64,000 nt of DNA from Norana najaformis (taxonomy: Eukaryota; Annelida; Clitellata; Crassiclitellata; Hormogastridae), in assembly GCA_964023275.1 (NCBI GenBank), contig OZ029916.1, forward strand, positions 12,144,607 through 12,208,606, given 5' to 3'. The stretch's first letter is position 1; each line of letters starts with the position of its first letter. Both the position numbers and the translations under genes were made by a program. This document shows positions 34,905 to 45,899 of this stretch, piece by piece. The notes below the pieces were generated by a model. The model ran no database searches. It saw only the letters and a program-made list of their open reading frames with translations, and was not told the DNA's origin.

Positions 34905-35170
34905 GGACTAAAAAAAAGAAAGAAAAAGAAAGCAGAAAGAAGCAACAGAAAGCAAACTAGCAACAAGTAATTCCAGCATGTTTTTGATCAAGGTGTAGAT
35001 TGTGAAAATGTGAGCAAGATGCGTGAACAGAAACAGAAAGAAGAAAGCTTGCACTCTACCCATGGGGACTTGCAACCCTGCATATTCAGTAGAAATGCAG
35101 TTCATTGCACTTCAAAATACTCTGGCTCTCATGCATAGTATCTTGTAATGCGAATACCAAGGGTGCTAAA
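34905..35170 (-). pseudogene. 5' UTR and leader of the 2A-type LINE
   Basis: 34915-34995 matches 30485-30560 (AGAAAGAAGCAACAGAAAG, ACAAGTAATTCCAG). The minus-strand frame 34908-35105 codes for a strongly hydrophobic leader. It ends before any 2A motif. Joined directly to the 142-bp block also seen at 34322-34463. Confidence 0.6.
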
Positions 35171-35244
35171 TGAAGATCCCATTCTTTCAGTTGTTCGACT
35201 GTTAGCTTCCTTAATGCAGCATTAACCTATTTAACCTGTCTACA

Positions 35245-36555
35245 TGTAGCCAGTCGTCCTCTCTAATCCGCATTTGCTTTGTAATTCTGTACATACTTAC
35301 TTGACTAGTTTTATATCTAGCTGGCCAGTTATCATAAATGGTTAGAAATTAGTTAAGAATGATTAGTTTTAGTTTTAGCTTAAGCCGGCCAGCAATAATA
35401 TAAGTAAATAGTTAAATGGAGAAGGCCAGTTTAGCTAATGTATGAATATTAAGTGGGTTTTACTGGGGGTTTGCTGGGCCTTGACTAAGCACGCCAAGGA
35501 TATCCATTGTTCAACGTAGACTGTTTAACCATGACAAGGCAAATTTGAACGGTAGACATAACTCACCAAACGATCGGTCTAACCGTTGAAACTGTACGGC
35601 CGAGCACGATAGTAAAGAATTTGAATATTCTGACATCATCAGCAGACGATCTTCTGCAAAGGATGTAATGGTGAAAACGGTTGAAATTCGACAGTCTTAC
35701 GGAAGGTAGCAGACGCAATGGTCATTGTGAACGCCTCGTATTTCTCGATTTTGTGGAGTTTATTCGGTCGATTTGATGATACCAAGTCACCGTTTAAGAC
35801 TTGTTAAATCTAAGTCTTAGCTGCAAGGAGCAGTCTTTAAAGACTTACCATTCGAACAGTATTGTACTTGAAGCTAAATCGGACGATGTCGATTCGTAGC
35901 GAGTGTTAGCTAATCGAGGGAACTTAGAGCGTCGTATTTGAACGTATCTTTGTTCGTGAAACTTTGGACTAACTCACCATCGAGTTAGGTCGTCATATGA
36001 AGGAACTTTCGATCAACAAATCATCGAAAGAAAAGTTATTGCTTGTCTATCAAGTAATAATCCTGCGAGTTATAGAGGAGTCGCCATATTGCCTCTATAT
36101 GTTCAAGGACTCTGCTAAAATCGCACTGCCACACGAAAGAAAAGGCGAAAATGGATCCATACTTCTGCTGAAGGACTCTGGAGAATCGGTCATGAGAAGC
36201 TCATCTTGGGGAAGGTAATATATATTTATTACCTTTAGCATAAATAACTGCTGGCCTTCTAAGTAAGGTAATTAGATTCTTTCATCGCATAAGTGTAAAC
36301 TGGACTATTGGATACAATACATTGTTTTGTCTTTAATAAAACTTTTAAAATAGACTTTTAACGAGCCATAATCTATTTATAAACTTATGATAACTGTCAA
36401 TACTTGAGTAAGGTGAACAACAGCATATGATCAATGTCTGTATCAAGTAGCGGACTCAAGTGAATATATAGCGAACCCTAGACACCTAATTTAAGTTAGT
36501 AAGTAATCAATACACACAAAGAGACATTAAGTTATAATATGAAGAAATCGCTACA
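35245..36555. mobile_element. Solo LTR, 1.3 kb
   Basis: The ends are TGTAGCCAG and ATCGCTACA (inverted termini TGTAGC/GCTACA), and the 5-bp CTACA stands directly outside both (35240-35244 and 36556-36560). An AATAAA occurs near 36337. A 73-codon open frame (35997-36218) shows no homology. The end structure and 5-bp duplication fit a Gypsy-type element reduced to one LTR by recombination. Orientation cannot be set with certainty; the polyadenylation signal favours plus. Confidence 0.8.
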
Positions 36556-36629
36556 CTACACAACCATTACCCGTTGCATAGAATGGACTTTGATTGAGCT
36601 GTAATTGGCTGTACCCCTCCTGTACCGCA

Positions 36630-36945
36630 ATCATTGCACAAGTTTTCCATTGAACCGAAAGTTCAGTTTAAGCCATGTCTCAGTTTACACGGTATTGCAC
36701 ATTGCCCGGCCAACTTACCTTTGCCTTTCCTCACCCCTCAGACTCTTAAATACTCCACTTGCTCATTAGGTGCTTACACTCTTGTGCCTCAACCCAGAAA
36801 AGCACTGGGTTCCCAGGCTTTCTCAGTTGCTGATCTGATGCCCTGAAATTTGCTTACTATTTCTCCTACTGCAAGTTCTACAGTCATTTGGGTCTGGTTT
36901 AAAACCTCTTTTTCTTGAACTGATTAATCCTCCATAGTTTGTCTT
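36630..36945 (+). pseudogene. CR1-like LINE C-terminal relic
   Basis: Pieces read LVPQPRKALGSQAFSVADLM and, in another frame, KTSFS; the FSVAxPxxWNSLP landmark is damaged. Old copy. Confidence 0.55.
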
Positions 36946-36949
36946 TTGG

Positions 36950-38285
36950 TCTTTGCAGCCTCATGGATCTTGCCCGGTCTGTGCAAAGGATTATGATTTT
37001 CAAATGCTGTTTTGCTTAAATGCGACCACTGACTGATGCCTTGTGCATTAATTAATGCACTCTTGTGCATTAAAGTAATGGTGCTACAGAAATGTCAGAT
37101 TACATGCATTCAACTGAGTTCTCAATTTCTTCACATTTTTCTACTAGTACATCAAACAGGTGAAGATGAAGTAAGGTTTTTATTAAGAAAAGTAAGACAG
37201 CAAACACAGGCACTGGCCTCTGAACAGATCACATATGCCAATGATAGACCTGCAGTTGCAATTTTAGCAAGGACCACGAAGACTGTTTCATTCCACAATT
37301 AAGAATCAGCTGTGAAAGCATCTAATTACTGGCAGGTTCCATTATGAATGTTCCAAAGCTCATACCATATACAAGCATTACTGTGTGAAACACACGTCAT
37401 TGTGGTCATTGTTATCATGCAAGATTTCAGTTACCTGTACACACAGCTCAACAGCATGCCTCCTGTGTGTTCATATCTGCTGTAAATTACCAACCACAAC
37501 TCCACCAATGCATCTGAGAAAGATGTCTACCAAGAACAGCCACATACTGACCTCAGTGCATCATGTGTTAAATGCTTAATTACACAGGTCTACAACGGTT
37601 TAATAGTCTTATTAAATTTTTATAAATTTGTCTGTTCTAGTTCAAAAATGTAGCTTAAAGTTTTCTATCAAGTAAGGTTGTCCACAAAACAAATGCTCAT
37701 TTTAGCAAGTAAATCCTAGTTTATAAAATTAAATTATCAATTTTGATGGAAGTAAACAAATACTAGCTTTGATCATTCTTGCTAATATTGGTTTATAAGA
37801 ATAAAATAAATACATATTAAGAAAACATCTGGCCGAAACATTATAATAACTTAGGAAAAAGTATAAACAGGATTTGTGGAGTAGGTGGGACCAGCCACAA
37901 GCATTTCTGATCCTGAAACCCCAACCACCACCACTCTACCACAGAGATGCTAGGTGCTGACAACTTGATCTGACTTAAACTGCTGATTGAAGTGCAAGCT
38001 GCAGTTAATTAATGATAATTGTAAAAGTACCACATATTTTAGTTTAGTATTAAATGTAATTTTTCTTTGCATGAGTAATTTATTAGTTTTTTATTAGTAT
38101 TTGTAGAAATTGATGTGATAATGGAAACTAGAGGTTGTTAAAACAGTTCTGATGTTTTTTGTTTCATACAGTGCAGACCTGTTCATGAGCAGTCAGCGGG
38201 AGGCAGTCTCAGCAACCGCATGTTAACAAACCATGTGTTAAAAAGGCCAAGCCGAAATACAGTAGTGCATGATTTACATAAATTT
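36950..38285. other. No gene identified
   Basis: A plus-strand 88-codon frame (37036-37302, containing TGEDEVRFLLRKVRQQTQ) follows a TTTTTCTACTAG acceptor-like sequence. No homology was recognised, so it is not called as an exon. The rest is AT-rich. Confidence 0.45.
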
Positions 38286-38289
38286 TAGT

Positions 38290-38900
38290 GTGGCTAGAAA
38301 GCTCAGACATACGCTGTCTGGTTCATGCATTCATCTGCTCAAGAATTGATTTTGGCAATGCCGTCCGTCCTTGCAGTTCTAGGATCCCCCTACGCTGCGC
38401 AACTCCAGTCTGTCTTGAATGCTGAGGCCGCCTGATTGGCAGCATTCCTAAGTTTGGCCACATTTCTTCATTTATGCTGGAACAATTGCATTGGCTCCCA
38501 ATATGGGAGCACAGTCGCTTCAAAATCTTGACCTTTGTGCGGAATTGTCTTGTTGATTGTGCTCCACTTTATCTAAGGGAGCTCTGCATCACCCTTTCCT
38601 CTATTCCAGGCCGCAGACCACTGCGTTTGTCAGTTAAGGGCGATCTCGCTGTCCCTCTAGCTCGAACTGCCACCACTCAGCGCTGCAGCTTTGCTTTTGC
38701 TGGCTCTGCTTCTTGGAAATGACTTACCTGCTGACCATCCAACGGGAGCTTCTCTCTCTCTCCCTTCCCTCTTCCGTAAGTGCTTGAAGACCATATTATT
38801 CCCCAGTTCTGATGAGGCTACCTTGAATTGGCGCTTTACAAATTCACGACAGACCATTTTACGACCAGACGCTTTTGTCCAATTACTTTAAAAGGCCACA
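38290..38900 (+). pseudogene. CR1/L2-like LINE (family D) C-terminal relic
   Basis: The order of fragments YAAQLQSVLNAEAA, WNNCIGSQYGSTVASKS, SLPSLFRKCLKTILF matches the intact family D copy at 42.9-43.4 kb (KLQSVLNAAAHLIGG and onward). Frameshifted throughout. Confidence 0.7.
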
Positions 38901-39046
38901 CTGCTGTCTTGATATGGGTAAAAGTGATTATGATTTAATACCAGATGTTTCTGGCTACATTAACATCCACTCTTTCCATACATCATTTTAAAGTTTGAAG
39001 TCGTCAGTTTTGCTGCCAAGCCTATCGGTACACAGTTGTTGTAACC

Positions 39047-40103
39047 ATGGCTGAGAGAGCAGCTAAGCTCCGGCTGGTATTTGCTAGACTGGCTGTGGCA
39101 GGCAAGGGCAAAATTTACTGTCCTGTGTCTTTTGCTTGGTATAGGAATAGAGAAAAGAAATTCCCTCCATATTTTATACATGATAGTTCTCTGGTTTACT
39201 GCATTTATGTTCTTAGCCTAATACAGAAGTTTGGTATAGAATGTAACTCTTCTGCAAGGAGGTTATTCACTGACTCATAAAAAGAAGTCTTAAAAGAGTT
39301 CTTCTGCACAATGGTAATAAATATGCATCCATTAATGTTGCACATTCCGTCCATCTAAAATAAACCAACATGGAAACTCTTCTTGAGAAAGTTAGAAAAA
39401 CATCAGCGATCATTTGCGGTGACCTAAAGTTCTTTGGCCACCAGTCAGGATATACAAAGTTTCCATGTTTTCTGTGTGAATAGCAGAGCCAAGAACTTGC
39501 ACTGGGAGCAGAAACAATGGCCGATTAGTCTGCTTGGAACCAGAAACCAAGAAATTTGCTGGAAATAGCTTGGTTTATGCAAAGCAAGTTCAGTTGCCAC
39601 CTCTTCACATAAAGCTGGGATTAATGACACAATCATTAAAAGCTTCACACAAAGATGGTAATTATTATAAATATGCATGAAGCAAGTTTCCAGGTCTGTC
39701 AGAGGCTAATCTTACAGAAGGCATCTTCACATGTCCTGATAGAATGACCGTTGGTTTAGACACGAGTTTCTTTCAAAGATGTTATTATAAAGTTCTTAGG
39801 AAAGAACTAGGATCCAAATTACAAACAAACTGTACAGAATTATGTCACATAAGTTCATGGAGGTAGGCTGCAAAGGTGCATTTCTTGAACTCCCATTTGG
39901 ACAATTTCTTGGTAATTTTACAGCTGTTAGTGAAGAACAATGGAAAGATTCCATCAAGACATAAAGGAAGTTGGAAGAGTGTCAATATGATTGGTGACTA
40001 CTGCTGGATGTTACACAGGGAGGTTCCAGAAAATGTCTACAAAAATAGTCCTGAAGCTAAAAGCTTATATACCCCAAAAAGGAATATTGATTCTGATCAG
40101 TGA
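39047..40103 (+). pseudogene. Decayed transposase-like ORF of an unclassified dispersed family
   Basis: The first 77 codons (39047-39280) are open and end ECNSSARRLFTDS. The next pieces read LLHNGNKYASINVAHSVH, then ICGDLKFFGHQSGYTKFPCF with CE, LPPLHIKLGL in another frame, FLNSHLDNF, and ERFHQDI with DYCWMLHRE. I know this order of motifs (CGDLK, GYTKxxCFxC, HIKLGL, ERFHQDI, YCW) from repeated uncharacterised proteins of several invertebrate genomes, which suggests a mobile-element origin. The class is not established. Stops and frameshifts occur every few dozen codons. Confidence 0.55.
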
Positions 40104-40109
40104 AAAAGT

Positions 40110-41320
40110 ATATTTACTAGTATATTTTTCTTGTCTCTTTGTGAATATATTTTATGTATCAGATATTTAAAATGTTTTCTTTCTTTGTTTTTAAGATTTA
40201 ATTTTGCATGTAAAAAACTACAATTTTGTGAATTCTGACTAAAGGTTTGCCATTGTTTTGCCAAAAAACCTTACATGATTTCAAATACATATTTCAGTTC
40301 TACACGTGAGTGTTGCCTGAAGTAACCTCAAACAACCCAAACAACTTTTAACTTGTATTATATTGCAGACCTGTGTTAGCGTCAACCATGTAAAAGAATT
40401 AAAACAGGCTCATGTTTGAAAAATTAACAATGATGTAATTGGTTCTTATTTATTCTGTGCCTACACAAAAATGAAATTAAACTGCAACAAGATATGACAG
40501 CTTTTCTGTGCCAACATTGTCTGTAACAATTTTTCTTGGAACCATATGATGGGTTTCTAATTTGTTCTATCAAATTACTGCAGTCTCAATTCAAGAAACA
40601 TCTGAAATAAAAAAAACAAATCTTGATATCAAACATGCATAATACTTCCCAGCATTAATCAAGCTATCTAAGCCATTTCACATGAACTACTTGATATCAA
40701 CCTTACCTAACCAATCAGTGGGTATCTATAACATCACCTTTGTGAGGTTCTATATAAATAGCAAGATAAATACATATATACATACCTGGCTCATACTGTA
40801 CATCTCGGGTGTATGCCCAGGAAATTTGCAGTGTCACCTGTAACACAGGTATTTCTTGGACTTGTCCTTGAATCCTATTCATACCTCTTCTGAATAGTCT
40901 ACTCCTGATAAAAACTGTTTACCTATACACAGACCTATTTTCAATCTGAGTAAAATTCCCTGATTACTTGAACACCTTTTCTTTTACAATTCTCATGACA
41001 CATCTCAGTTTCTCTGTTTAACTCGCAATATCAAAATTAAAGTATTTCCTGTTTGCTGAAACTGAACTGCAGAGCTCCTCTATAGGGAACTACATACTGA
41101 AGTCTTACTAGGTGGTGGGATAATATGTCAGCACATATTTTCTTTCAGCTCAAACTGGGCATACATAATCAATATTTTCATGTGTTCCGCATCCAATGTT
41201 CAAGTCTGCAAATTGCAACAGGCTTAGACAAAATGTATCTTAAAATTTATTATTTTTACATTTTTCCATTTTATTTTAACGAAATAGCACATTCAATTCT
41301 GATTCAAATGATTGTAATAA
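40110..41320. other. No gene seen; shared repeat at 40967-41043
   Basis: AT-rich. CTTTTACAATTCT and CATGACACATCTCAGTTTCT at 40980-41015 match 31617-31660. No coding was recognised. Confidence 0.55.
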
Positions 41321-41324
41321 TAAT

Positions 41325-41955
41325 TGTAATCAGAAACTTATAAAGCGCCACTTCAAGATAAAACTCATCAGAGGCGCTCCCAGCCCGATGTCCCAAAACT
41401 AGCGGGGAATAATACGGTCTCCAAACACCTGCAGAAAAAGAGGAAGAAAGAGGAATTCCCACCGAAGGTCACCAGACAGGTTGTTCCATGAAGCAGGGCC
41501 AATAACGGCGAAGCTGTGTTGCTGTGCAGTGGTAGTGCAAACAATAGGGACCACCAGGTCTCCCTGAACAGCCAATCGCAGCAATCAGTGACCAGTAGAA
41601 ACATGGACACAAAGCTCCCTTAGGTAATAAATCAGAGCACAGGCAGCTGTGCACAAGGACTGGAATTTTAAAGAGAATGCGCTCTCAAATTGGAAGCCAG
41701 TGAAGTTTTCCCAACACAAATGAGAAGATATGGCCAAACTCAGAAATGCCGCCAATCAAGCAAGCTGCTGCATTTAGGACAGATTGAAGTTGGGAAAGGG
41801 AGGAGGATCCAAGACTGGCAAAAACCATGTTTCCAAAGTCAAATCTGGAGTAGATGAGTGCATGGACTGAGTGATGGTGGCCTGGGTTGAAAGGGAACAT
41901 CGGATAGCGTGTATTTGACGCAGGTGGTAAAAACAGGTATGGCAGACATTATTAA
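41325..41955 (-). pseudogene. CR1/L2-like LINE family D, 3' half, minus strand
   Basis: The minus strand reads FYHLRQIHAIRCSLSTQ, LGSSSLSQLQSVLNAAACLIG, VLGKLHWLPI and, in other frames, RLAVQGDLVVP and FAVIGPASWNNLSGDL. The 3' UTR has the GAGCGCCTCTGATGAG/CTTGAAGTGGCGCTTTAT block and an ATTACAATTA tail at 41315-41350. It abuts the plus-strand copy 5' to 5'. Confidence 0.8.
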
Positions 41956-43475
41956 TGGAGTCACCTGCTAAGTCCTGTGAACTGGACTTATTACCGCCAT
42001 TTTTAATCAAGGATTTTATAGATGACTTAATTCCATTCTTACACTTGCTTTGTAATACCTCCCTGGGTCAGGATTCACTCCCAGCTCCTCACAAACGTGC
42101 TGCAGTCTTTTCCTCTCTCAAGCGCCAGGGTCTTGACCCCAGTGATATCTCTAACTACCAACCTACCTCTAACCTTTCCTTCCTCTCTAAGCTTCTTGAA
42201 AGATGTGTGTCCGTCCAACTGGTTGACTACATTGACTCTAACTCCCTCATGCCTCCTCTTCAATCTGGATTTAGGAAGTTCCACTCTACTGAATCATTCA
42301 TTACACGTCTCCTGGCCGACGTCTTTGGAGCTTTTGACCATGGACAGGTTACTCTTCTAGCCTTCTATGATGTTAGTGCTGCTTTTGACACTGTGGAGTG
42401 TCTAGAAAAATCTTTTGGCACTACTGATACTGCCCTTCTTTGGTTTCAATCATTTCTCTCAGACCGCTCTCATTCTGTTATCTTTGGGCCTGGTCCCTTA
42501 TACCTTTTGACCTCCTTCAGGGTTCTGGCCCCTCTCCTTTACATTGTGTACACTGCTGACCTGGCATGGGTTCTCCTTCCCATGGGTGTTGCTGTCCATC
42601 AGCATGCAGACGACATTCAGGCCTTTGCTCATGGTCCAGCGGATGCGGCTCCTCTCTTTGGTGGAGAGGATTCTTGACGCAACTTCTGCCCTTAGTCTCT
42701 GGATGTCCTCTAATTGCCTCCGACTGAACTGTGCTAAGACCCAGTTCATCTGGCTTGGTGGTCGTGCTCAGCTTGCTAAGACTGATTCATCATCAGAGGT
42801 TTCTGGACATTCTATTCTGTTCCAAAGTCCGCGATCTTGGGGTTGTTCTAGATCAGGAACTCTCCTTGACCAATCATGTTAACAATGTCTCCCGCTCATG
42901 CTTTTACCACCTTCGTCAGCTTCGTACTATCCACCGCTCCCTCTCCTTTCATGCTGTTGCTACTCTAATTCACATCCTTATCTGCATCAGGGTGGATTTT
43001 GGTAATGCTATCTTTGCTGGACTCTCATTTGCCAATATTTCCAAGCTTCAGTCTGTTCTGAATGCCGCTGCCCATCTTATTGGAGGCTTCCTCCAATAAG
43101 TATCCAGTTCAAGATCCTAACCCTTATGTGTAATTGTCTCATTGGCTCTGCTCCATCATATTTTAGGGACTTCTGCATTTCGGTCTCCTTGGTTCCAGGC
43201 CGTAGCATCCGGTCGGCCTCCCTTGGACTCCTGACTGTCCCTCGTATGCACACAGCTACAGCTCAGTCTAGAAGCTTTGCCTATGTTGGACTTAATCGCT
43301 GGAATCGCCTTTCCCGAGAGCTGTGGCTTGAGTTCCTCAGTTGGTCCCTTCTGCAGTTTCACAAGTGCCTAAGTCTGTATTATTTGACAGTGGTCTCACT
43401 GGTCTGGAGCGCCTCTGATGAGTCTATTCTTGAAGTGGCGCTTTATAAATGTCAGATTACAATTACAATGTGCTC
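41956..43475 (+). pseudogene. CR1/L2-like LINE family D, near-complete RT
   Basis: The frame at 41955-42677 reads AKSCELDLLPPFLIKDFIDD, KRQGLDPSDISNYQPTSNLS, FRKFHSTESFITRLLADVF, FYDVSAAFDTVE, APLLYIVYTADL and HQHADDIQAF. The catalytic motif is HADD in place of YADD. Further frames give NCLRLNCAKTQFIWLGG, LRTIHRSLSFHAVATLIH and FAYVGLNRWNRLSREL. The 3' end GAAGTGGCGCTTTATAAATG with an ATTACAATTACAA tail is intact. Frameshifts near 42677 and 43099 disable it. The endonuclease is missing. Confidence 0.85.
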
Positions 43476-43824
43476 CTGCAAAGTGAGCTTCCGATCCAGG
43501 GTCCCTCCCAGGTTTCGCACCGATATATATGGAAAGAGATGTAGGGAAAGAGCAGGGATAAATTTACCATATCAATCTTTGAGAGTTGGATGGAGCCACC
43601 GAGCCAAATGACTGAGTCTTGTGGGGTTCAGACGAAAGTGGTTAGATATTAACCAGGCCTCGAGTGCCAACGATGCATGAAGCAATCTCTGGGTCATAGA
43701 GACAACCTCTGCCGCCGGGCCTGTGTCATCGGCATATTGATGGGATATTACCCCTAATGAAGATAGAATAGCACAGAGGTCAGCAGTGTAAAGAATGAAA
43801 AAGAGCAAAGTGTAGCGGACTTCT

Positions 43825-44135
43825 CCCACACGGGAACGCAACGTGTTCGCCCTTCCTCCACACGGGAACGCATGGGAACGCAACGTGTTCGCCTTCCTCT
43901 CACATAAGAATGCAACGTGTTCGCCCTCCTCACGTACGGGAACGCAGCATGTTCGCCCGCATAAGAACGCAACGTGTTCGCCCTTCCCCCGCATGGGAAT
44001 GCAGGATATTCGCCCGCACGGGAACGCAACGTGTTCGTCCTCCTCCCGCATGGGAACGCAACATGTTCGCCCTCCCCCACATGGGAACGCATGGAACGCA
44101 ACGTGTTCGCCCTTCCCCGCACGGGAACACAACGC
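43825..44135 (+). repeat. About ten 32-bp tandem repeats in the LTR U3
   Basis: The unit is close to GGGAACGCAACGTGTTCGCC followed by a variable CCTCCCGCAT-type spacer. The AACGTGTTCG core is seen about ten times with small changes (AACATGTTCG, AGCATGTTCG). Units are 29-42 bases long. The array keeps open frames on both strands, which are not genes. Confidence 0.85.
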
Positions 44136-44147
44136 GAACTCGCCGCC

Positions 44148-44155
44148 TATATAAG
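44148..44155 (+). promoter_or_regulatory. TATA box of the solo LTR
   Basis: TATATAAG directly after the repeat array and about 100 bases before AATAAA at 44256-44261. Confidence 0.6.
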
Positions 44156-44529
44156 AGAGCAGCAGAAGGGAGAGTTTGTGTGGAGGGCACGGAAGTCTTA
44201 GCGTAAGGGCTGTTTCGATTAGATGCTACATGTATTGTTCAAGCGTTTTGTGAGAAATAAAAGGGCGATAGCTGATCAGTTGACTTGGTGTTCAGTCTCT
44301 TGAGGACCTCGGGGGCTTACCTCGCGGGCTGGCAGTAGATAGGCGCTGGTAGGGAGCCTTCAGGTAGAGTGGCAGAAAACCAGCACCTTGACACCCCCGG
44401 TTTGTCGCAGAAGCAAGGGCCGAACCCTGTGGGAGACCCTGGTTACCAGGGACTAGATGGTGCGTGTTTCTCCAGAGATGATAGAGTGGGAGCAATCAGA
44501 GAAAAAGAGGAGAACCAGGCCATTTAAAC

Positions 44530-45135
44530 TGGCGGACGGTCATTAACACTGACAGATTAAATTCAAAGTATTTGTACCTCAAAAATAGTTTATTGGTTGT
44601 AGCAAAACAAAGTCAATGCCACAAGCCCTTGCCTAGAAGTATTGATTAACATATTACCCAAAGGTTAGGCCAGTTCAAATGGCTACTTCTGACAGCATGT
44701 CTGGTTCGAACACCACACGTTTTAAAATATTATACGTACACAAGATATAACATTTTACATAAAATATATATAGACCTCATTAAAAATTATGTATGTATAT
44801 ACATTGTACATGCATATGTATATTTATATATATGCATTATGCAAAAAAAACTGTTGATCTGGTATCACCAGGAAACAGACAAGCTGTTTCAGTTGCCACA
44901 TGATTACATTCCCCAGAACTGCCTCACCTGTTAGCTTAACCCCTTTATTCAGAGGTTGCTCAGAGAGGCCAAAGTTTACTATGTCATCAGCATGGTATGA
45001 ACTTTCGTAAACTCTTATGCACAGTGCACACGGCTCTTTTGCACATGGTTCTTTGCACTCTTCTGCACATGTGACCAACTTCCTAAATAAGACAGTTAAC
45101 TAGCCACAACAGATGAGATGAACATCCACTCACCG
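44530..45135. other. No gene seen
   Basis: AT-rich with an alternating ATATAT-type stretch at 44760-44840. Nothing recognised. Confidence 0.6.
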
Positions 45136-45142
45136 AGAAACA

Positions 45143-45337
45143 ATGGCAGCCAAAGAAGGTGAACAGAGCCAAATAATATGGTCAAAGCCAACACTCATCG
45201 ACCGAGAACGATTGGAGAAGCAGACGAAGAAGACAATCGGAGCAGAAGAAGAAGATGAACGGATCAGAAGAAGATGGTCGCAGCCAATACTCACCCGCCA
45301 AGAACAGTTGGAGCAGCAGATAAAGGAGATGGTTTGA
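45143..45337 (+). pseudogene. Charged ORF with internal 32-codon duplication, unknown
   Basis: A 64-codon frame holds two related halves: IIWSKPTLIDRERLEKQTKK and RRWSQPILTRQEQLEQQIKE. It is strongly charged and probably helical. It may be the N-terminal part of the decayed element ORF that follows at 45.9-47.0 kb, from which it is separated by a LINE tail. Confidence 0.35.
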
Positions 45338-45524
45338 GCCGAAGAAGGTGGCAACATGTTCGCAAGATTACCTCGTTATCCCCACAGAAGGGATAGAAGG
45401 AAGTAAACTACCACCATCAGAGAAGCAGGACCTTGGCCACTTTATGCATCGCCATAGTGTATTGAAAGACAATATCTGAATGGCATACAGTGAGTAGAAG
45501 ATTTCCAGTTCTGTGCTAGAATAG

Positions 45525-45660
45525 TAATCGTAATCCTGAGATTTCTACAGCGCACAACGAAAGCCATGTCATGGGGACCAGGTTATTCACAGGCGCTCAG
45601 TTAAAACAAAATCGATATGTAAAAGTTCGTTTCCAGGTCAGGCAGAGAGACAGCATGGCA
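45525..45660 (-). repeat. LINE 3' tail
   Basis: Reverse complement of the 3' UTR at about 9235-9357: ATCCTGAGATTTCTACAGCG, AACGAAAG and GGTTATTCACAGGCGCTCAG. Confidence 0.75.
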
Positions 45661-45899
45661 GCTACGGTGGGTGATGTTTGGGATCGGAGCAGAAAGAGGG
45701 ATAAGAAGAGGAGTCAGGATAGGATTCCCAAACAAACATTGCCAACACTCGATCAAATAGCTCGAGCAACTATTCCATGAATGGCAGGGGCTGAAGAAGA
45801 ACAAAAGTTGTCAGTTCCAGACTCAAACAGTCAAAGAAGCTACAGTTTTAGACAGGATCGGGGAACTGTTTGACACTGCTCGAGCTAACGAAATGGAGC

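Larger units (their letters stand above)
43809..44411 (+). mobile_element. Solo LTR with tandem U3 repeats
   Basis: The insertion interrupts a LINE reading frame. AGCAA stands directly outside both edges (43804-43808 and 44412-44416). Inside, in plus orientation, come a GC-rich array of about ten 32-bp repeats, a TATA box (44148-44155), then AATAAA (44256-44261). This is the order of U3, R and U5. The edges read AGTGTAGCGG and GTTTGTCGCAGA, so the usual TG...CA rule holds only loosely and the exact ends may be off by a few bases. Confidence 0.7.
43490..44525 (-). pseudogene. LINE family D RT fragment split by a solo LTR
   Basis: On the minus strand the RT reads FFSDCSHSIISGETRTI then SLVTR at 44412-44525. 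After the LTR it continues LLFFILYTADL, VISHQYADD and WLISNHFRLNPTRLS (43570-43808). The family's LVTRGVPQG-GPLLYIVYTADL order shows that the two parts were continuous. Confidence 0.75.

Noticed and set aside
37036-37302. Host exon with TTTTCTACTAG acceptor
   Set aside because: No donor at a suitable place, a stop within the frame, and no recognised homology.
43843-44206. Several long open frames on both strands rich in Arg, Cys and Thr
   Set aside because: They are produced by the 32-bp repeats of the LTR U3 and occur on both strands; no start context or homology.
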